DNA from: Pegoplata infirma
Lineage: Eukaryota > Arthropoda > Insecta > Diptera > Anthomyiidae
Length of the DNA: 64,000 nt
Direction of reading: 5' to 3'
Assembly: GCA_963921195.1 (NCBI GenBank)
Contig: OY992540.1
Location: forward strand, 132,742,671 to 132,806,670
Part shown: one piece after another, positions 19,420-32,979 of the stretch
Layout: the number at the start of each line of letters is the position of its first letter
Numbering within the stretch: the stretch's first letter is position 1
Translations under genes and position numbers: made by a program
Notes under the pieces: generated by a model
What the model saw: only the letters and a program-made list of their open reading frames with translations
Databases searched by the model: none
What the model was told of the DNA's origin: nothing

Positions 19420-21165
19420 CACAAAAATTCCCATTAAACTTGCCAGACACCCTCAAATTTTAGAGTTATTGTCAAAAAACTTTTTTTGGGAACTTTTATC
19501 ACTAAACATTGTGTAATTCAGAAATTTTTCAACCGATTTCAAATTTTTTAAATGTTTTGGATGGAAGAAAGTTAGGGCTTTCCAAGTGTGTGAAATGGTC
19601 AACACATGTAAGAAAGATATTCATTGATTTTTTCTATACACTCAAAAAAATAAAACTGTAAAGTTAACAAATTTTTTTTTGTTAACTCAAGTTTACTGGC
19701 TTTTTAGCAAATTTTTAGTTAAAATCAGCGTTTTAACTACTTTTTTTAGTTAAGTTCAATTTACGAAAATACTAGTTTTGAACAAATTTTGAATTAATTT
19801 TTTTTGTTGACTTCAAAACTGAGTTTACGAATTTTTACTAATTAATTTGCTGATTTTTCGTAACAAATTTGTTAAGTGAAATTTTTTGTGTAGCCTCCTA
19901 TGCAAATCTCATAAGTTCTACTTAAGCTGATGGAAAAACAGAAAAAATAAACTTACAATTTTTTACAAAATATTTTGTAACAAAAAGTAACAAAATTTTT
20001 AGCTGAATTCAAATAATTTTTTTGTTAATATATGTACATAAAAACATTACGAAATTTCAGCTAAATTTTTAGTTAAAGTTACGGTTTTTTTTGCTACATT
20101 CATTCTACGAAAAGTCAGCTAAATATTTTTAGTCAAATTAACTAAAAATTTTGTAGGCCCAAAATCAGGTGCTTTTTTAGTTAAATTTAACTAAATTTTT
20201 TGCTAACTTTACAGTTTCTTTTTTTTGGAGTGATAATATTTAATTTTTTTGTTATATTTTGAAAATTTTTCGAGTTTATCGATTTTTTTCAGCTATAGTT
20301 CGTTTAACAACCTACATATTTTAAAACGTTTTCTTAAAGAAAATTTAATTTTTAACACGATAAGCTTTTTCCTAAAAAAAATCTATTAACAATTGACAGA
20401 GTTTTGATAATTTTTCTAAAAAATAAAATTAAGATTTAGGTGGAAATCGCCGCTCAGATAACCCAGGCAAAAAAAATAATTTTTCATAACAGGTCATGTA
20501 CAATATTTTTAAAGGTTTTGGCGCACTGAATCCGAATCTGACCTTGAAATTTCTCTATCGCGTCAGATTTTTGAGATATTTAACATAAATTGAGATATCA
20601 AAAACTTAATGAGATAGAGCAATTTCAAGGTCAAATTCGAATTCAGGGAGCCAAAAACCTTTAAAATAGTGATACGCGACCTCCTATTATGTTTGTTAAT
20701 TTTTTTTTGCTGGGTTGTCCGAACGGCGATTTCCTACAAAATCTTAATTTTCTTTTTTAGAACAATTATCACAACTCTGTCAATAGTTATCAGATTTTTT
20801 CAGGATAAAGCTCACTGTATTCAGAATTAAATTTTCTTCAGAAATATATTTATAAATATAAAGGTTGTTAAACGAACTGTAGCAGAAAAAAATTGATAAA
20901 CTCAAAAAATTTTCAAAAAATAACAAAAAATAGGTATTTTTGAAAAAATCAATATATATCTTTCTTATATATAGATCGATTTACACACATGAAAAGCCCT
21001 AACTTTCTTCTATCTAAAACAGTTACAAAATTGAAAATCGGTTGAAAAGTTTCTAAGTTACACGTGGTTTAGTGAGAAAAGTCCCAAAATAACGTTTTTT
21101 GACAATAACTTTAAAATTTGATGGTGTCTGGCAAGTTTGATGGGCATTTTTGTGATCTTATCGAC
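19420..21165. repeat. Long palindrome (foldback) interrupted by a family A MITE
   Basis: Left arm 19420-19638 plus 20233-20580 pairs with right arm about 20590-21165. Examples are CAAACTTGCCAGACACC / GGTGTCTGGCAAGTTTG, GAAAGTTAGGGCTTT / AAAGCCCTAACTTTC, and CCTTGAAATTTCTCTATC / GATAGAGCAATTTCAAGG. The centre is near 20585. Arms are over 550 bp and visibly diverged (perhaps 80-85 per cent by eye). It is bracketed by family B elements at 18825-19357 and 21186-21909. No coding sequence. Confidence 0.75.
19639..20232. mobile_element. Foldback MITE family A inserted in the left arm of a palindrome
   Basis: It starts CACTCAAAAAAATAAAACTG, continues GTAAAGTTAACAAA, and ends GCTAACTTTACAG with TTTTTTGGAGTG. 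The flanks are TA on the left and AT on the right, so the right junction is slightly altered. The corresponding point in the other arm (about 20945) is uninterrupted. Confidence 0.75.
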
Positions 21166-21185
21166 GAGACCTACAATCTTTACTA

Positions 21186-21909
21186 CACTCAAAAAAAAAA
21201 CCTTGTAAAGTTACCAAAAAATCTCGTGATTTTACGAGGCTATTCTCGTAAAATAGGAGGTAGGTAAAATTCTTGTAAAATTACGAGGATTTCCTCGTAA
21301 TTTTGAATGCGCGAAAAATAGTAAAATAACCAATTTTATTGGTAAAAAATATTGTTTTAAAACCGAAAAAAAATGGTAAGCTTACAAGAAAAAAATGGTA
21401 AAAATGTATAAAAAAAATGGTAAATTTACAAACCAAAATGATGAGTTTACAAAAACAAAAAAAAAAATTGTTAAACAACATAAATCCTCGTAATAAAATC
21501 ATTTTTGTAAAATAACTGTTTTTTTGTAAATTAACTAGAATCCTCGTAATAAATTTTTGAAAATTTTGTCTTTTTTTTAACTATTTTATAATAAAAAAAA
21601 AATTGTCCGGGACTTGGAAAATTAAAAAAAAATAGAAAAAATTGTTTTTTTTTTTTGTAAACATAAATCAACAAGAATCCTCGTAATAAAAACTTTGTTG
21701 TAAAATTACAGTTTTTTTTGTGAAATAACCTTTCAAAATGGTAGAATACAATTACGAAAATAAACTTGTAAAATTGCCAATAAAACTGTAGTTCTCGTTT
21801 GAGCAAAGTACAAGATTTTTGTTAAAAAACAAGGAAAATTGTTAAATATTGGTAGAACGGGATTACAAGGCATTTTACCAGGAGTTTTACCAGTTTATTT
21901 TTTTGAGTG
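21186..21909. mobile_element. Foldback MITE family B, diverged copy
   Basis: It starts CACTCAAAAAAAAAACCTTG, ends TTTATTTTTTTGAGTG, flanked by TA (21184-21185, 21910-21911). Internal blocks are AATCCTCGTAATAAA and GTAAAATAACC types. ORFs at 21281-21502 and 21531-21806 are A/T-run translations without domains. Confidence 0.75.
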
Positions 21910-21911
21910 TA

Positions 21912-23771
21912 GCTCATTTTAAAATATATTCGATTTGTATGTTTTGTAGCACAATGTTGTTAGCGAAAAGTTTTGCTAGTTTTAGCATTTAAATTGTGTG
22001 AATCTTATTGATTTATCAATATTTTTTTTTTCTTTGTTAACAATTTTTTTGTGTGTATTTTCACATCAGGAAATTGTGTAAATATATAAAATTCAAATTT
22101 TGATCCATCAATTATCATCTAAAAAAAAAACTACTTTAAAGATTAGTGTCGAAGTGAGTCATTTAAAACCAAAATGCTAATTTTTATATGTCAAATAAAT
22201 CTTTTTGCGTTTTTTTAGTTATAAATTTATAATTATTATGGAAACAGGTTGTTTTTTTGTATTGAAGACAATTTTTAAAACTTAATTATTAATATTATAA
22301 ACTAAACTGAAGTAAGGCATACAATGCGTAGGTTTTAATACCAAACATTAATAATGGTTTTATTTTCTTCTTTGGCAAATTATTTAAATATTGATTTATC
22401 CAACAATATTTTTTAAAATGTGTCACGTGTTCTATTTGCAGATTTCCTGTTTTTTAATGGAAACATTTTTATTTAAACGTTAATTTTTTTTCTTAAGAAA
22501 TTTAAATATTTATCTACAAATTCTAGACATGTTTTATAAACCCGTTTAAAAATCGATTTGATCTTGTCAGATCTGCTTTTACCTGATAATATATCATTAC
22601 ATCTGATTTTATATAATTATATCTGAACAGATATAATTAAATGTAAATTGTTTGGCAATGTTGACTAAATACGAGATATAATTAGATCTCGATTTTGATC
22701 ATTTTAGATATAATTATATGCAATCAGTTACGATCATATATAAGTATATATGAACAGCTCAGATGAGATCTTTTACATTTTTAAATGGGATTTATTTTAT
22801 TTTGTAAATAAACACTTTTAATTAATTTATTTTTATATTTTTTCTATTTCTTGCAGGTATGTATTTCTCATGTTTCTTCTCCAAATGTTGGCATATGGTA
22901 TTTATTTTATAAATATTTATTTAGTGTTTTTTTTTAATTTTTTTTTTTGCTTCTGATAATTATAAATTATAAAAAACAAGAAATCGAAATACAACAGGTT
23001 TAAATAATATCAAAAAACATTTGATATTTAAACTTTTTTTTTTTATTAATATCATAGAGATTTATAACTGGTTTATTGTTAATTTAAAAATATAATAAAA
23101 AAATATATATATTCAAAATCATATAAAGACAATCTAATTCTTATGCATTTTGTTTAACGCTTTAGTGACTTACTGTGTGAATGAATCTATTGACAAGGCT
23201 AATATTACTATTCAATGGATATAAAGTTAACAAACAAAAACTCGATTTACAATGACATTGATTTAAACGGTTAATAGCTAAAATTACTAAGACTTCTAAC
23301 TCTGACAATGGATTAACAAAGATAAATGTATGTAATTAGGGCTTGATATAAATTCAGAACCGTCTGTTAAAATTTTGTGATACCCACCAAAAAATACTGC
23401 TTGTCTATAAGCAGGTTTGTAAGGGAATGATTTTTGTCGTCTGATTACAAACCTGCTTACGGCATGATATCTGTTAGCAATGTCCCACTTCAGAGCATTT
23501 CTTTCGAGCGCTTATATCGGCGCAATGAATATGAATTGAAATCATGCCTTTTCTTAAATATTTTTAGTATTTTTTAAGTCACTGCCATACTTTACTGCAA
23601 CCGGTATGCTGGTTTGTATGCCAACAAAATCACTCCCTTACACTACTGCATACGGTATGCAGCTGTATAAGCGAATGTCTTCAAAAAACAACAACATCAA
23701 AAATCATTCGCTTACACAAGTGCATTCTTGTATGCACTGCTTCCAAAATCTCGATTATTTTCTGCTGGGAT
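21912..23771. other. A+T-rich spacer with no supported gene
   Basis: Apparent single-copy DNA. 22560-22760 is dense in GATATAATTAGATC-like short palindromes. 23380-23760 holds GCAGGTTTGTAAGG with its inverse TTACAAACCTGC, and TGCATACGGTATGCAGC and GCATTCTTGTATGCACTG motifs, so it is probably an old imperfect foldback. No terminal repeat or duplication could be fixed. Confidence 0.45.
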
Positions 23772-23773
23772 TT

Positions 23774-24215
23774 TGATCGAAATTTACTTTTTTTTTGGAA
23801 TTTTACAATTTTTTTTTGGAATTTTACAAATTTCCAAGATAATTTTACAATAAAAATCTAGTATATTCACGAGAATTCCTTATAATTTTAATTGCGCCAA
23901 GAAACTGTAAATTTACAATTTTTTCTATAAATTGGTTGTAAAATTAAAAAATTTTTGGTAAAAAGCTTGTAAAATTACTAGGAATTCTCGTAAAATACGA
24001 GGTAGCAAAAAATCTTGTAAAGTTACGAAACCTCCTTGTAAATTTTATCGTGTCAAAAAATTTGTAAATTTACAATTTTATTGGTAAAGACCTTGTAAAA
24101 TTACAAAATTATTGGTAAAAAGCTTGTAAAATTACTAGGAATTTTTGTCACATAGGAGGTAGCAAAAAAGAGTTACAAATTTTTTTTTTGTAATTTTACA
24201 AGTTTTTTTTGCGTG
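23774..24215. mobile_element. Right portion of a family B foldback
   Basis: It starts inside the element (GATCGAAATTTAC), carries the TAGGAATTCTCGTAAAATACGAGGTAGC and TTACGAAACCTCC blocks, and ends AAGTTTTTTTTGCGTG next to the satellite. The normal left terminus CACTCAAAA is absent. Confidence 0.6.
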
Positions 24216-24217
24216 TA

Positions 24218-27200
24218 ATTTTTATCGATACATTGATAAACATTTTCTTTCGATATATTGATAACTATACAAATTTTCTGTAGAAAATTTATTGTTATCG
24301 ATAAATCGATAACTATACAAATGTTACATATTTCACATATACAAATTTTCTAAAACTAATTTTTTGTTATCGATATATTGATACATATTTCTTATAGAAA
24401 ATTTTGAGTTATCGATAAATCGCTAACTATACAAATTTTTAATACAAAATTTTAAATTATCAATATATCGATAGCTACACAAATTTTCTATAAAAAATTT
24501 TAAGTTATCGATAAATCGATAACTATACAAATTTGCTATACAAATTTTAATTTATTTTTGATTGAAAATTTTAAGTTACCGATATATCGATAACTACACA
24601 CATTTTCTATAGAAAATTTTAAGATACCGATTAATACACAAATTTTTTATTGAAAATTTTAAGTTATCGATATATCGATAACTATACAAATTTTCTATAT
24701 AAGATTTTAAGTTATCGATATATCGATAACTATACAAATTTTCTATAAAAAATTTTAAGTTATCAAAACTATAAATTTTTTTTATAGAAAATTTTAAGTT
24801 AGCGATATATCGATAACTATAAAAATTTTCTATAGAGAACTTGAATTTATCGATATATAGATAACTTTAAAAGTTTTTTTATAGAAAATTTTAAGTTATC
24901 TATTTATAGATAACTTCACAAATTTTCTATAAAAACTTTTAAGTTATAGATATATTTATTGATAACTATGTTATCGATACATCGATAACAACACAAATTT
25001 TCTATTGAAAACTTTAAGTTACCGATATATCGATAACTATAAAAATTTTACCAGTTTTTTTAAGTAAATTTTAAGTTACCCATTTATCGATAATTTTATA
25101 GATTTTTCGATAGACAGATCGATAACTATGCAAATTTTTTACAGATATTTTTTGTTAGGAAATTTTAAGTTATCGATATATCGATAACTAAGTTATTTTA
25201 AGTTATCGATACATCAATAAATATACAAATTTTCTATAGAAAATTTTAAGTTATAGATATATCGATAACTATACAAATTTTCTATTACAAATTTTCTATT
25301 TAAAATTGTATCGATATATCGATAACTATATGTACAATTTAATAAATATACAAACTTTTCTACAGTAATTTTAAGTTATCGATAAACATAAGAATTTTCT
25401 ATATAAAATTGTAAGTAATCGATATATAGATAGCTATACAAATTTTCTATAAAACATTTTAAGTTATTGATCGATATATCGATAACTATAAAAATTTTCT
25501 ATAAAATTTTTTAAGTTATCAATACGTTGATAACTATACACACTGTCTATTGAACATTTGAAGTTATCGATATATCGATAACTGTACATATTGTCTATAG
25601 AAAGTTTTAAGCTATCGATATATCGATATCTTAACAAGTTTTCTTTAGAAAATTTTAAGTTATCGATATATCGATATCTATAAAAATTCTCTATAGAGAC
25701 CTTTAAGTTATCGATATATAGATAACTTTACAAGTTGCTTATAGAAAATTTTAAGTTATCTATTTATCGATAACTTCACAAATTTTCTATTAAAACTTTT
25801 AAGTTATCGATATAAATATATTGATAACTATGTTATCGATGCATCGATAACTACGCAAATTTTCTATAAAAAAATTAAGTTACCGATATATCGATAACTA
25901 TAAAATTTTACAAGTTTTTTTTTAGAAAAAATATAACTTCACAAATTTTTAATAAAAACTTTTAACTTATCGAAAATTTGGTAACTATGCAAATTTTCTA
26001 CCGATTTTTTTTTGGTATCGATAAATCGATAACTACAAATTTTATATAGGAAATTTTAAGTTATCGATACATCGATAACAAAGTTATTTTAAGTTATCGA
26101 TACTTCGATAAATATACAAAATTTCTATAGAAAATTTTAAGTTATCGATAACTATACACATTTTGTATTAAAAATTGTATCGGTATAACGATAACTACAC
26201 AATTTCTCTATTGAAAATTTGAAGTTATCGATACATTAATAAATATACAATTTTTCTACAAACAGAACAGAATTTTCTATAGTAATTTTAAGTTATCGAT
26301 AAACATACAAAATTTCTTTTCAAAATTTTAAGTAATCGATATATCGATAGTTATTCAAATTTTCTATAAAAAATTTCAAGTTATTGACACATCGATAACT
26401 ATACACATTTTGTACAAAAAATTGTAAGTCATCGATACATCGATAACCATAAAAATGTTCTACAAAAAATTTTAAGTTATCGATACATTGATAACTATAC
26501 AAAATTTCTATAGAACATTTTAAATTATCGATATATCGATAACTATATAAATTTTCTACAGACATTTTAAAGTTATCGACACGACGATAACTATACAAAT
26601 TTGTTAAAGAAAATTTTAAGTTATCTAAACATCCAAATTTTCTATAGAACATTTTAAGTTATCGATATATCGATAACTATTAAAGTTTTCTACAAAAATT
26701 TTTAAGTTATCGATACGTCGATACCTATACACATTTTTTAAAGAAAATTTTAAGTTATCGAAACATCGAAATTTTCTATAGAAAATTTTAAGTTATCGAT
26801 ACATCAATAACTATACAAATATTCTGTAAAAAAACCTTAAGTTATCGAAACATCGATAACTTTACAAATTTTCTGCAGAAAATTTTAAGTTGTCGATAAC
26901 TACAAATTTTCTATAGAAAGTTTTAAGTAATCGATACATCCATAACTATACAAATTTTCTATAGAAAGTTTAAAGTTATCGATAAATCGATAACTATACA
27001 CATTTTTTATATTAAATTAGACATAGAAAATTGTGAGTTATCGATAACTATACAAATTTTCTATAGAAAACTTTTATTTATCGATACATCGATGACTATA
27101 CGAATTTTCTATAGAAAATTTTATGTTATCGATATTTAATAACTACTAATTTTATAAAGAAAATTTTGAATTATCAATAAATCGATAACTACACAAATTT

Positions 27201-27802
27201 TCTATAGGAAATTATAAGTTCTCGATATATCAACAATTTTAACAATTTTTTATAGATTATTTTAAGTGATCGATTTTTTTTTGCTTTAGATACATCGATA
27301 ACTATACGAATTTTGTTATAGAAATTTTTTTGTTATCAATATGTCGATAACTTTAAAATTTCTAACGAAAATATTTTATTATCGATAACTATACAAATTT
27401 TCCATAGAACATTTATTGTTAGCGATAACCATAAAAATATTTTATAGAAAGTTTTTTGTTATCGTGTATCGATAAATTTACAAATTTTCTATAGAAAAGT
27501 TTTTGTTATCGATACATCGTTAGCTACAAAAATTTTCTATAAAAATTTTTGTTATCGATAAATCGATAACTTCACAAGTTTTTTATAGACATTATTTTGT
27601 TATTTATATATCGATAACTACACAAATTTTTTTATAAAAAAATTTTGTTATTGATATATCGATAACTTCACAAACTTTAAATATACATTATTTTGTTATT
27701 GATATATCGATAACTAAAAAAATTTTCTATAGAAAAAAGTTCTTTATCGATAGCTATACACATTTTATATAGAAAATTTTAATGTATCGATGTATTGGTA
27801 AC
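24218..27802. repeat. Satellite block 1: 48-bp units with paired TCGATA sites
   Basis: The unit is about 48 bp: AAGTTATCGATATATCGATA, then ACTATACAAATTTTCTATAG and AAAATTTT (for example 24661 to 24709). Roughly 70 diverged units are present. Each contains the palindrome TTATCGATATATCGATAA and most contain TTTTCTATAGAAAA. The ORF at 26320-26652 is a consequence of the 48-bp (16-codon) period. Confidence 0.9.
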
Positions 27803-28397
27803 CAGTATGAAAGGGCATTGATGGATTTAACTTTTTTATTTATATTAAAATTATTTTTTTTGCGTTATTATTTTTTTTTTTTTTGTTAATATTCTTGTGG
27901 TTTTATTCCATTTCTTAATTCATAAAAATACACCACATCTCTCACATTCTATCCCTAAAACATGTTACTTGATGTTTTTTTTTAATTAAATTAAAAAACA
28001 AATCTTTATGATTCATAAAACGTTTCTTTAGTTTTGAATAATTTAATTCAAATATAAAAAAAAAAAATTGAATGTTATCAAAAGATTGTGTCAGTAAACT
28101 ACTAGTAGAATAAGAGAATGTATTAGAGCGGCTTTTAGTTCTTTGATATTTTGTTTAATTTATAATAATAAAAAAAAAACGAAATCAACTACAACTGGTT
28201 TTTAGTTTAACAACAAAAAAGTTTTAATTACACAGTGTTAATGATTGTAGTTGTTGTCATATATTTTAGATTTTTTTCTAATAAATTATTAGAATGCATA
28301 TAATTATATGAACATGTTCATTAGGGTGTCCCTAAGTGTCAAGATTTTTAAATTACGGAAGATGAATACTAAAAAATTTTTCTCAAAAAAATTTTCT
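27803..28397. other. Spacer between satellite blocks
   Basis: A+T-rich, apparently unique DNA with poly-T tracts. No gene, repeat boundary or RNA gene is supported. Confidence 0.5.
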
Positions 28398-31300
28398 GTA
28401 ATCGATAACTATAAAATATTGTATTAAAACAAAAACTTGTAATCAATAACTATAAAAATTTGTATAGCAAACATTTTTGTATAGAAAATTTTTTGAGATC
28501 CAAAAATATAGAATTTTTAATAGAATATTTTTTTACCGATAAACATAGAATTTTATAGAGAACATTTTTTTTATCGACATCTATATTTCTATAGAAAATT
28601 TTTTTGTTATCTATAAATGTAGAATTTTCTATAGAAAATTTATTGTTATCGATAACTTTAGAATTTTCTATAGATTTTATTTTGTTATCGATAACTATAG
28701 AATTTTCTATAGAAATTTTTTGTTATCGATAACTTTAGAATTTTCTATAGATTTTATTTTGTTATTAATAACAAGCAAATTTTCCATAATTTTTTTTTTA
28801 TATTGATAACTATAAAATTTTCTATAGAAAATTTTTTGTTATTGATAAATATAAAGTTTTAGGTAGACAATTTTTTTGTTATCGACATCTATAGAATTTT
28901 CTATAGAAAATCTTTTGTTGTCGATAAATATAGAATTTTCTATACAATTTTTTTGTTACCGATAACTTTAGAATTTTCTATAGAATTTTGTTAGCTATCG
29001 ATAACTATAAAATTTTCTATTGAAAATTTGTTGTCATCGAAAATGAAAGTACTTTCTATAGAAAAATTTTTGTTATCGATAACTATAACATTTTCTATAG
29101 AAATTTTTTGTTATCGATAACTTTAGAGTTTTTTTTTGAAAAATTTTTGTTATCATTACCTTTAGAATTTTCCATAGAAATTTTTTGATATTGAAAACTA
29201 TAGAATTTTCTATAGAAAATTTTTTGTTATCGATAACTATATAATTTTCTATAGAAATTTTTTTGTTATCGATAACTATGGAATTTTCTATAGAAAATTT
29301 TTCGTTATCAATAACTATAGAATTTTTTACAGAAAATTTTTCGTTATCGATAACTATAGAATTTTCTATAGAAAATTTTTCGTTATCGATAACTATAGAA
29401 TATTCTATAGAAAATTTTTCGTTATCGATAACTATAGAATTTTCTATAGAAAATTTTTCGTTATCGATATTTATAAAAGTTTCTATTGAAAATTTTTTGT
29501 TATGGATATTTATAAAATTTTATATAGAAAATTTGTTTATATCGATTACTTAGCCTTTTGTATAGAATTTTTTTTTTATTTTCGATAACTATAGAATTTT
29601 CTATAGAAAGTTTTTTGTCATCGAGAACTATATAATTTTCTATAGAAAATTTTTCGTTATCGATAACTATAGAATTTTCTATAGAAAATTGTTTGTTATC
29701 GATAACTATAGAATTTTCTATAGAAAATTGTTCGTTATCGATAACTATGGAATTTTCTATAGAAAATTTTTCGTTATCAATAACTATAGAATTTTTTACA
29801 GAAAATTTTTCGTTATCGATAACTATAGAATTTTCTATAGAAAATTTTTCGTTATCGATAACTATAGAATATTCTATAGAAAATTTTTCGTTATCGATAA
29901 CTATAGAATTTTCTATAGAAAATTTTTCGTTATCGATATTTATAAAAGTTTCTATTGAAAATTTTTTGTAATGGATATTTATAAAATTTTATATAGAAAA
30001 TTTGTTTATATCGATTACTTAGCCTTTTGTATAGAATTTTTTTTTTATTTTCGATAACTATAGAATTTTCTATAGAAAATTTTTGTTGTCGATAACTAGA
30101 AAACATTTTTTGTTATCGATAACTACAGAATATTCTATAGAAAATTTTTCGTTATCGATAACTATAGAATTTTTTATAAAAATTGTCTTGTTATCGTTAA
30201 CTATAGAATTTTCCATTGAAAAATGTTTGTTATCGATAACTATAAAATTTTCTTTACAAAATTGTTTCAACGATAATTATAATATTTTATAAAGAAAATT
30301 TTTTTTTATTGATATTTATAAAATTCTCTGGCATTGATATAGAAATTTCTATACAATTTTTTTTTGATGTCGATAACTATAGAATTTTCCTTAAAAATTT
30401 TTTTGTTATCAATAACTATAGAATTTTCTTTAGAAAATTTTTTATTATCGATAACTGTAGAATTTTTCATCGAAAATTTTTTGTTATCGATATTTATAAA
30501 ATTTAGTTACAGAGTTTTCTAAAGAAAATTTGTTGTTATCGATATTTATAAAATTCTTCAGACAATTTTTTGTGATATTTATAAAATTTTCTATACAATT
30601 TTTTTTTGTATCCGATATTTTTAAAATTTTTTGTAGAAACATTTTTGTTATCTATTTTTATAAAATTTTCTATACAAAATTTTTTGTTATCGATATTTGT
30701 AAAATTTTCTACAGAACATTTTTTGCTATCTTTGTAAAATTTGTAAAATTTTCTATAGAAAATCTTTTGTTATCGATTAATGTAGAATTGAATTCTTTTT
30801 GTAATCGATTGAATTCTTAGAAATATTTTTGTTATCGATATTTATAAAATTTTTTATAGAAAATTTTTTGTTATCAATATTTGTAAAATTTTTTATAGAA
30901 AATTCTTTGTTATTGATATTTATAAAATTAATTGTAGAACAATTTTTGTTATCGAAATGTTATAAAATTTTCTATAGAACATTTTTTTTAATAAAGATAT
31001 TTATAAAATTTTGCATAGAACATTTATTGTTATCATAACTATAGAATATATTATAGATTTTTTTTTGTTATCGATAAATATAGAATTTTTTATAAAAATT
31101 TTTTTGTTATGGATAACTTTAGAAGTTTCTATAGAAAATTTTTTATATCGATAACTATAGCATTTTCTATAGAAAATTTTTTAATATCGATAACCATAGA
31201 AGTTTCTATGAAAAATTTTTTGTTATCGATGTTTATAAAATTTTCTATAGAAAATTTTTTGTTATCGATATTTATAAAATTTTCTATAGAAAATTTTTTG

Positions 31301-32130
31301 TTATCGATATTTACAAAATTTTCTATAGAAATTTTTTATTGATATTTATAAAATTAATTGTAAAACAATTTTTGCTATCGAAATGTTAATGTTATAACAT
31401 TTTTTGTTATCGATAACTATAGAACTTTCTATAGTAATTATTTTGTTATCGATAACTATAGAATTTTCTATACACATATTTTTGGTATCGATAACTATAG
31501 AATTTACTATAGAACATTTTTTGATATCGATAGAATTTTCTATAGAATTTTTTTTGTTATCGAGAACTAAGTATACAATTCTCTATAGAACATTTTTTTA
31601 TCAATATTAAAAAAAAAAAAAATCTATTAAAATCTACAAATCTATCTACATAAAATTTTTTGTTATCGATATTTGTAAAATTTTTCATAGAAAATTTTTT
31701 GCTATCGATATTTATAAAATTTTCTTTAGAAAATGTTTTACTGACGATATTCATAAAGTTTTCTTTAAAAAAATTTTTGTTATCGATATTTATAAAATTT
31801 TCTATAGATTTTTTTTGCTATCGATAACTATGAAATTTTCTATCAATTTTTTTTTTATCGATATAAAGAAATTTTTTGTCATCGCTAACTATGGAATTTT
31901 CTAAAGAAATCTGTTGTCATCTATGTTTAGAAAATTTTCTTTTGAACCTCTTTTGCTATCGATATTTAAAAAAATGTTCTATAGAAAATTTGTTGGTATC
32001 GATATTAAAAAAATTTTCTACAAAAAAATTTGTTGTTATCGATATTTATAAAATTTTCTATAGAACATTTTTTTGTTATCGAAATATAGAATTTTGTATA
32101 TTTTGTATAGAAAATTTTTTGTTATCGATT
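28398..32130 (+). repeat. Satellite block 2: 39-bp palindrome-pair units
   Basis: The unit is 39 bp where well preserved (29342 to 29381): GTTATCGATAACTATAGAAT then TTTCTATAGAAAATTTTTC. It alternates the palindromes GTTATCGATAAC and ATTTTCTATAGAAAAT. Later units often carry GATATTTATAAAATTTT in place of GATAACTATAGAATTTT. A stretch around 29260-29590 is repeated at about 29730-30060. ORFs here (29263-31610 and others) follow the 13-codon period and repeat motifs such as SITIEFSIENF. Confidence 0.92.
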
Positions 32131-32152
32131 TGTCTGGAAAACGGTATTCCCA

Positions 32153-32979
32153 CACTCAAAATAATTACTCTGTTAAATACTCTGTAAAATGACTGTAATA
32201 TCAATTCGACAGATATTTGACAAAGTTATCTGTCGAAATACAAATTTGAAGAAAATACTTTGTATTTTCTTGTGACCGAAAAACAAAATTTTATCTGCAA
32301 TTTTACTTTTTTCTTTGTAATCTCTATTTTACAAAATACGTATTTTAGAAAAATATTTTGTTTTTTTCTCGCAACCAAAATACTAAATTTCATTTGTAAT
32401 TTTACTTATTGCTCTGTAAAAATAAAAATCTCTTCAAAAAACTTCCAAATATGACCGATAAACCCCTCTTTAAAAAGTGTCTTAAATTACAATAAAAACT
32501 GGTAAATTTTACGAGGACGACGTGTAAAATTTGGAGTTACTTGTTAAAAACTCGTAATATTCACAAAAATAAAAAAGTAAATTTACAATTTGGAAGCATT
32601 TAAGCGGGTAAATTTAACAAAATTTTACTTTTAATTTTTTTAATTTTAATTAATGTTTTCGATGCAGAGAAGTTTTACTCATAAAATGGATTTAACTAAA
32701 ACTTTGTAAATTTACAGAGTTTTTTTGTAAAAATTTTGAACTCATAAAAGGCATTAACTAAAACTTTGTAAATTTACAGAGTTTTTTGATAAAACTCTTT
32801 TCGGTTTTATCAATATTTTACAGATAATTCTATAAATTTACAGGTTTTTTTTTATCGAAATCATTTAACAGAGTTTTCTTCGTAAAATAACAAAAAATCT
32901 TGCTGGTTGGAAATCTATGGTATTTTCTGCTGGCTCAGCAGAGTATCTCTGTAATTTAACAGAGTGATTATTTTGAGTG
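32153..32979. mobile_element. Foldback family C, CACTCAAAA termini
   Basis: It starts CACTCAAAATAATTACTCTG and ends CAGAGTGATTATTTTGAGTG, flanked by CA on both sides. Subterminal blocks TGTTAAAT/ATTTAACA and AACTTTGTAAATTTACAGAG recur in the right half. The terminus is the same as in families A, B and the element at 55676 although the bodies differ. Confidence 0.72.

Noticed and set aside
24218..32130. CRISPR array
   Set aside because: Units are contiguous diverged tandem repeats with no unique spacers, in a eukaryotic context.
26320..32187. Many ORFs of 60-110 residues with motifs such as SITIEFSIENF or YRIFYRKFFVIDN
   Set aside because: The satellite unit is 39 or 48 bp, so every frame without a stop in one unit stays open for many units. 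The proteins are periodic translations of repeat DNA in several frames and both strands.
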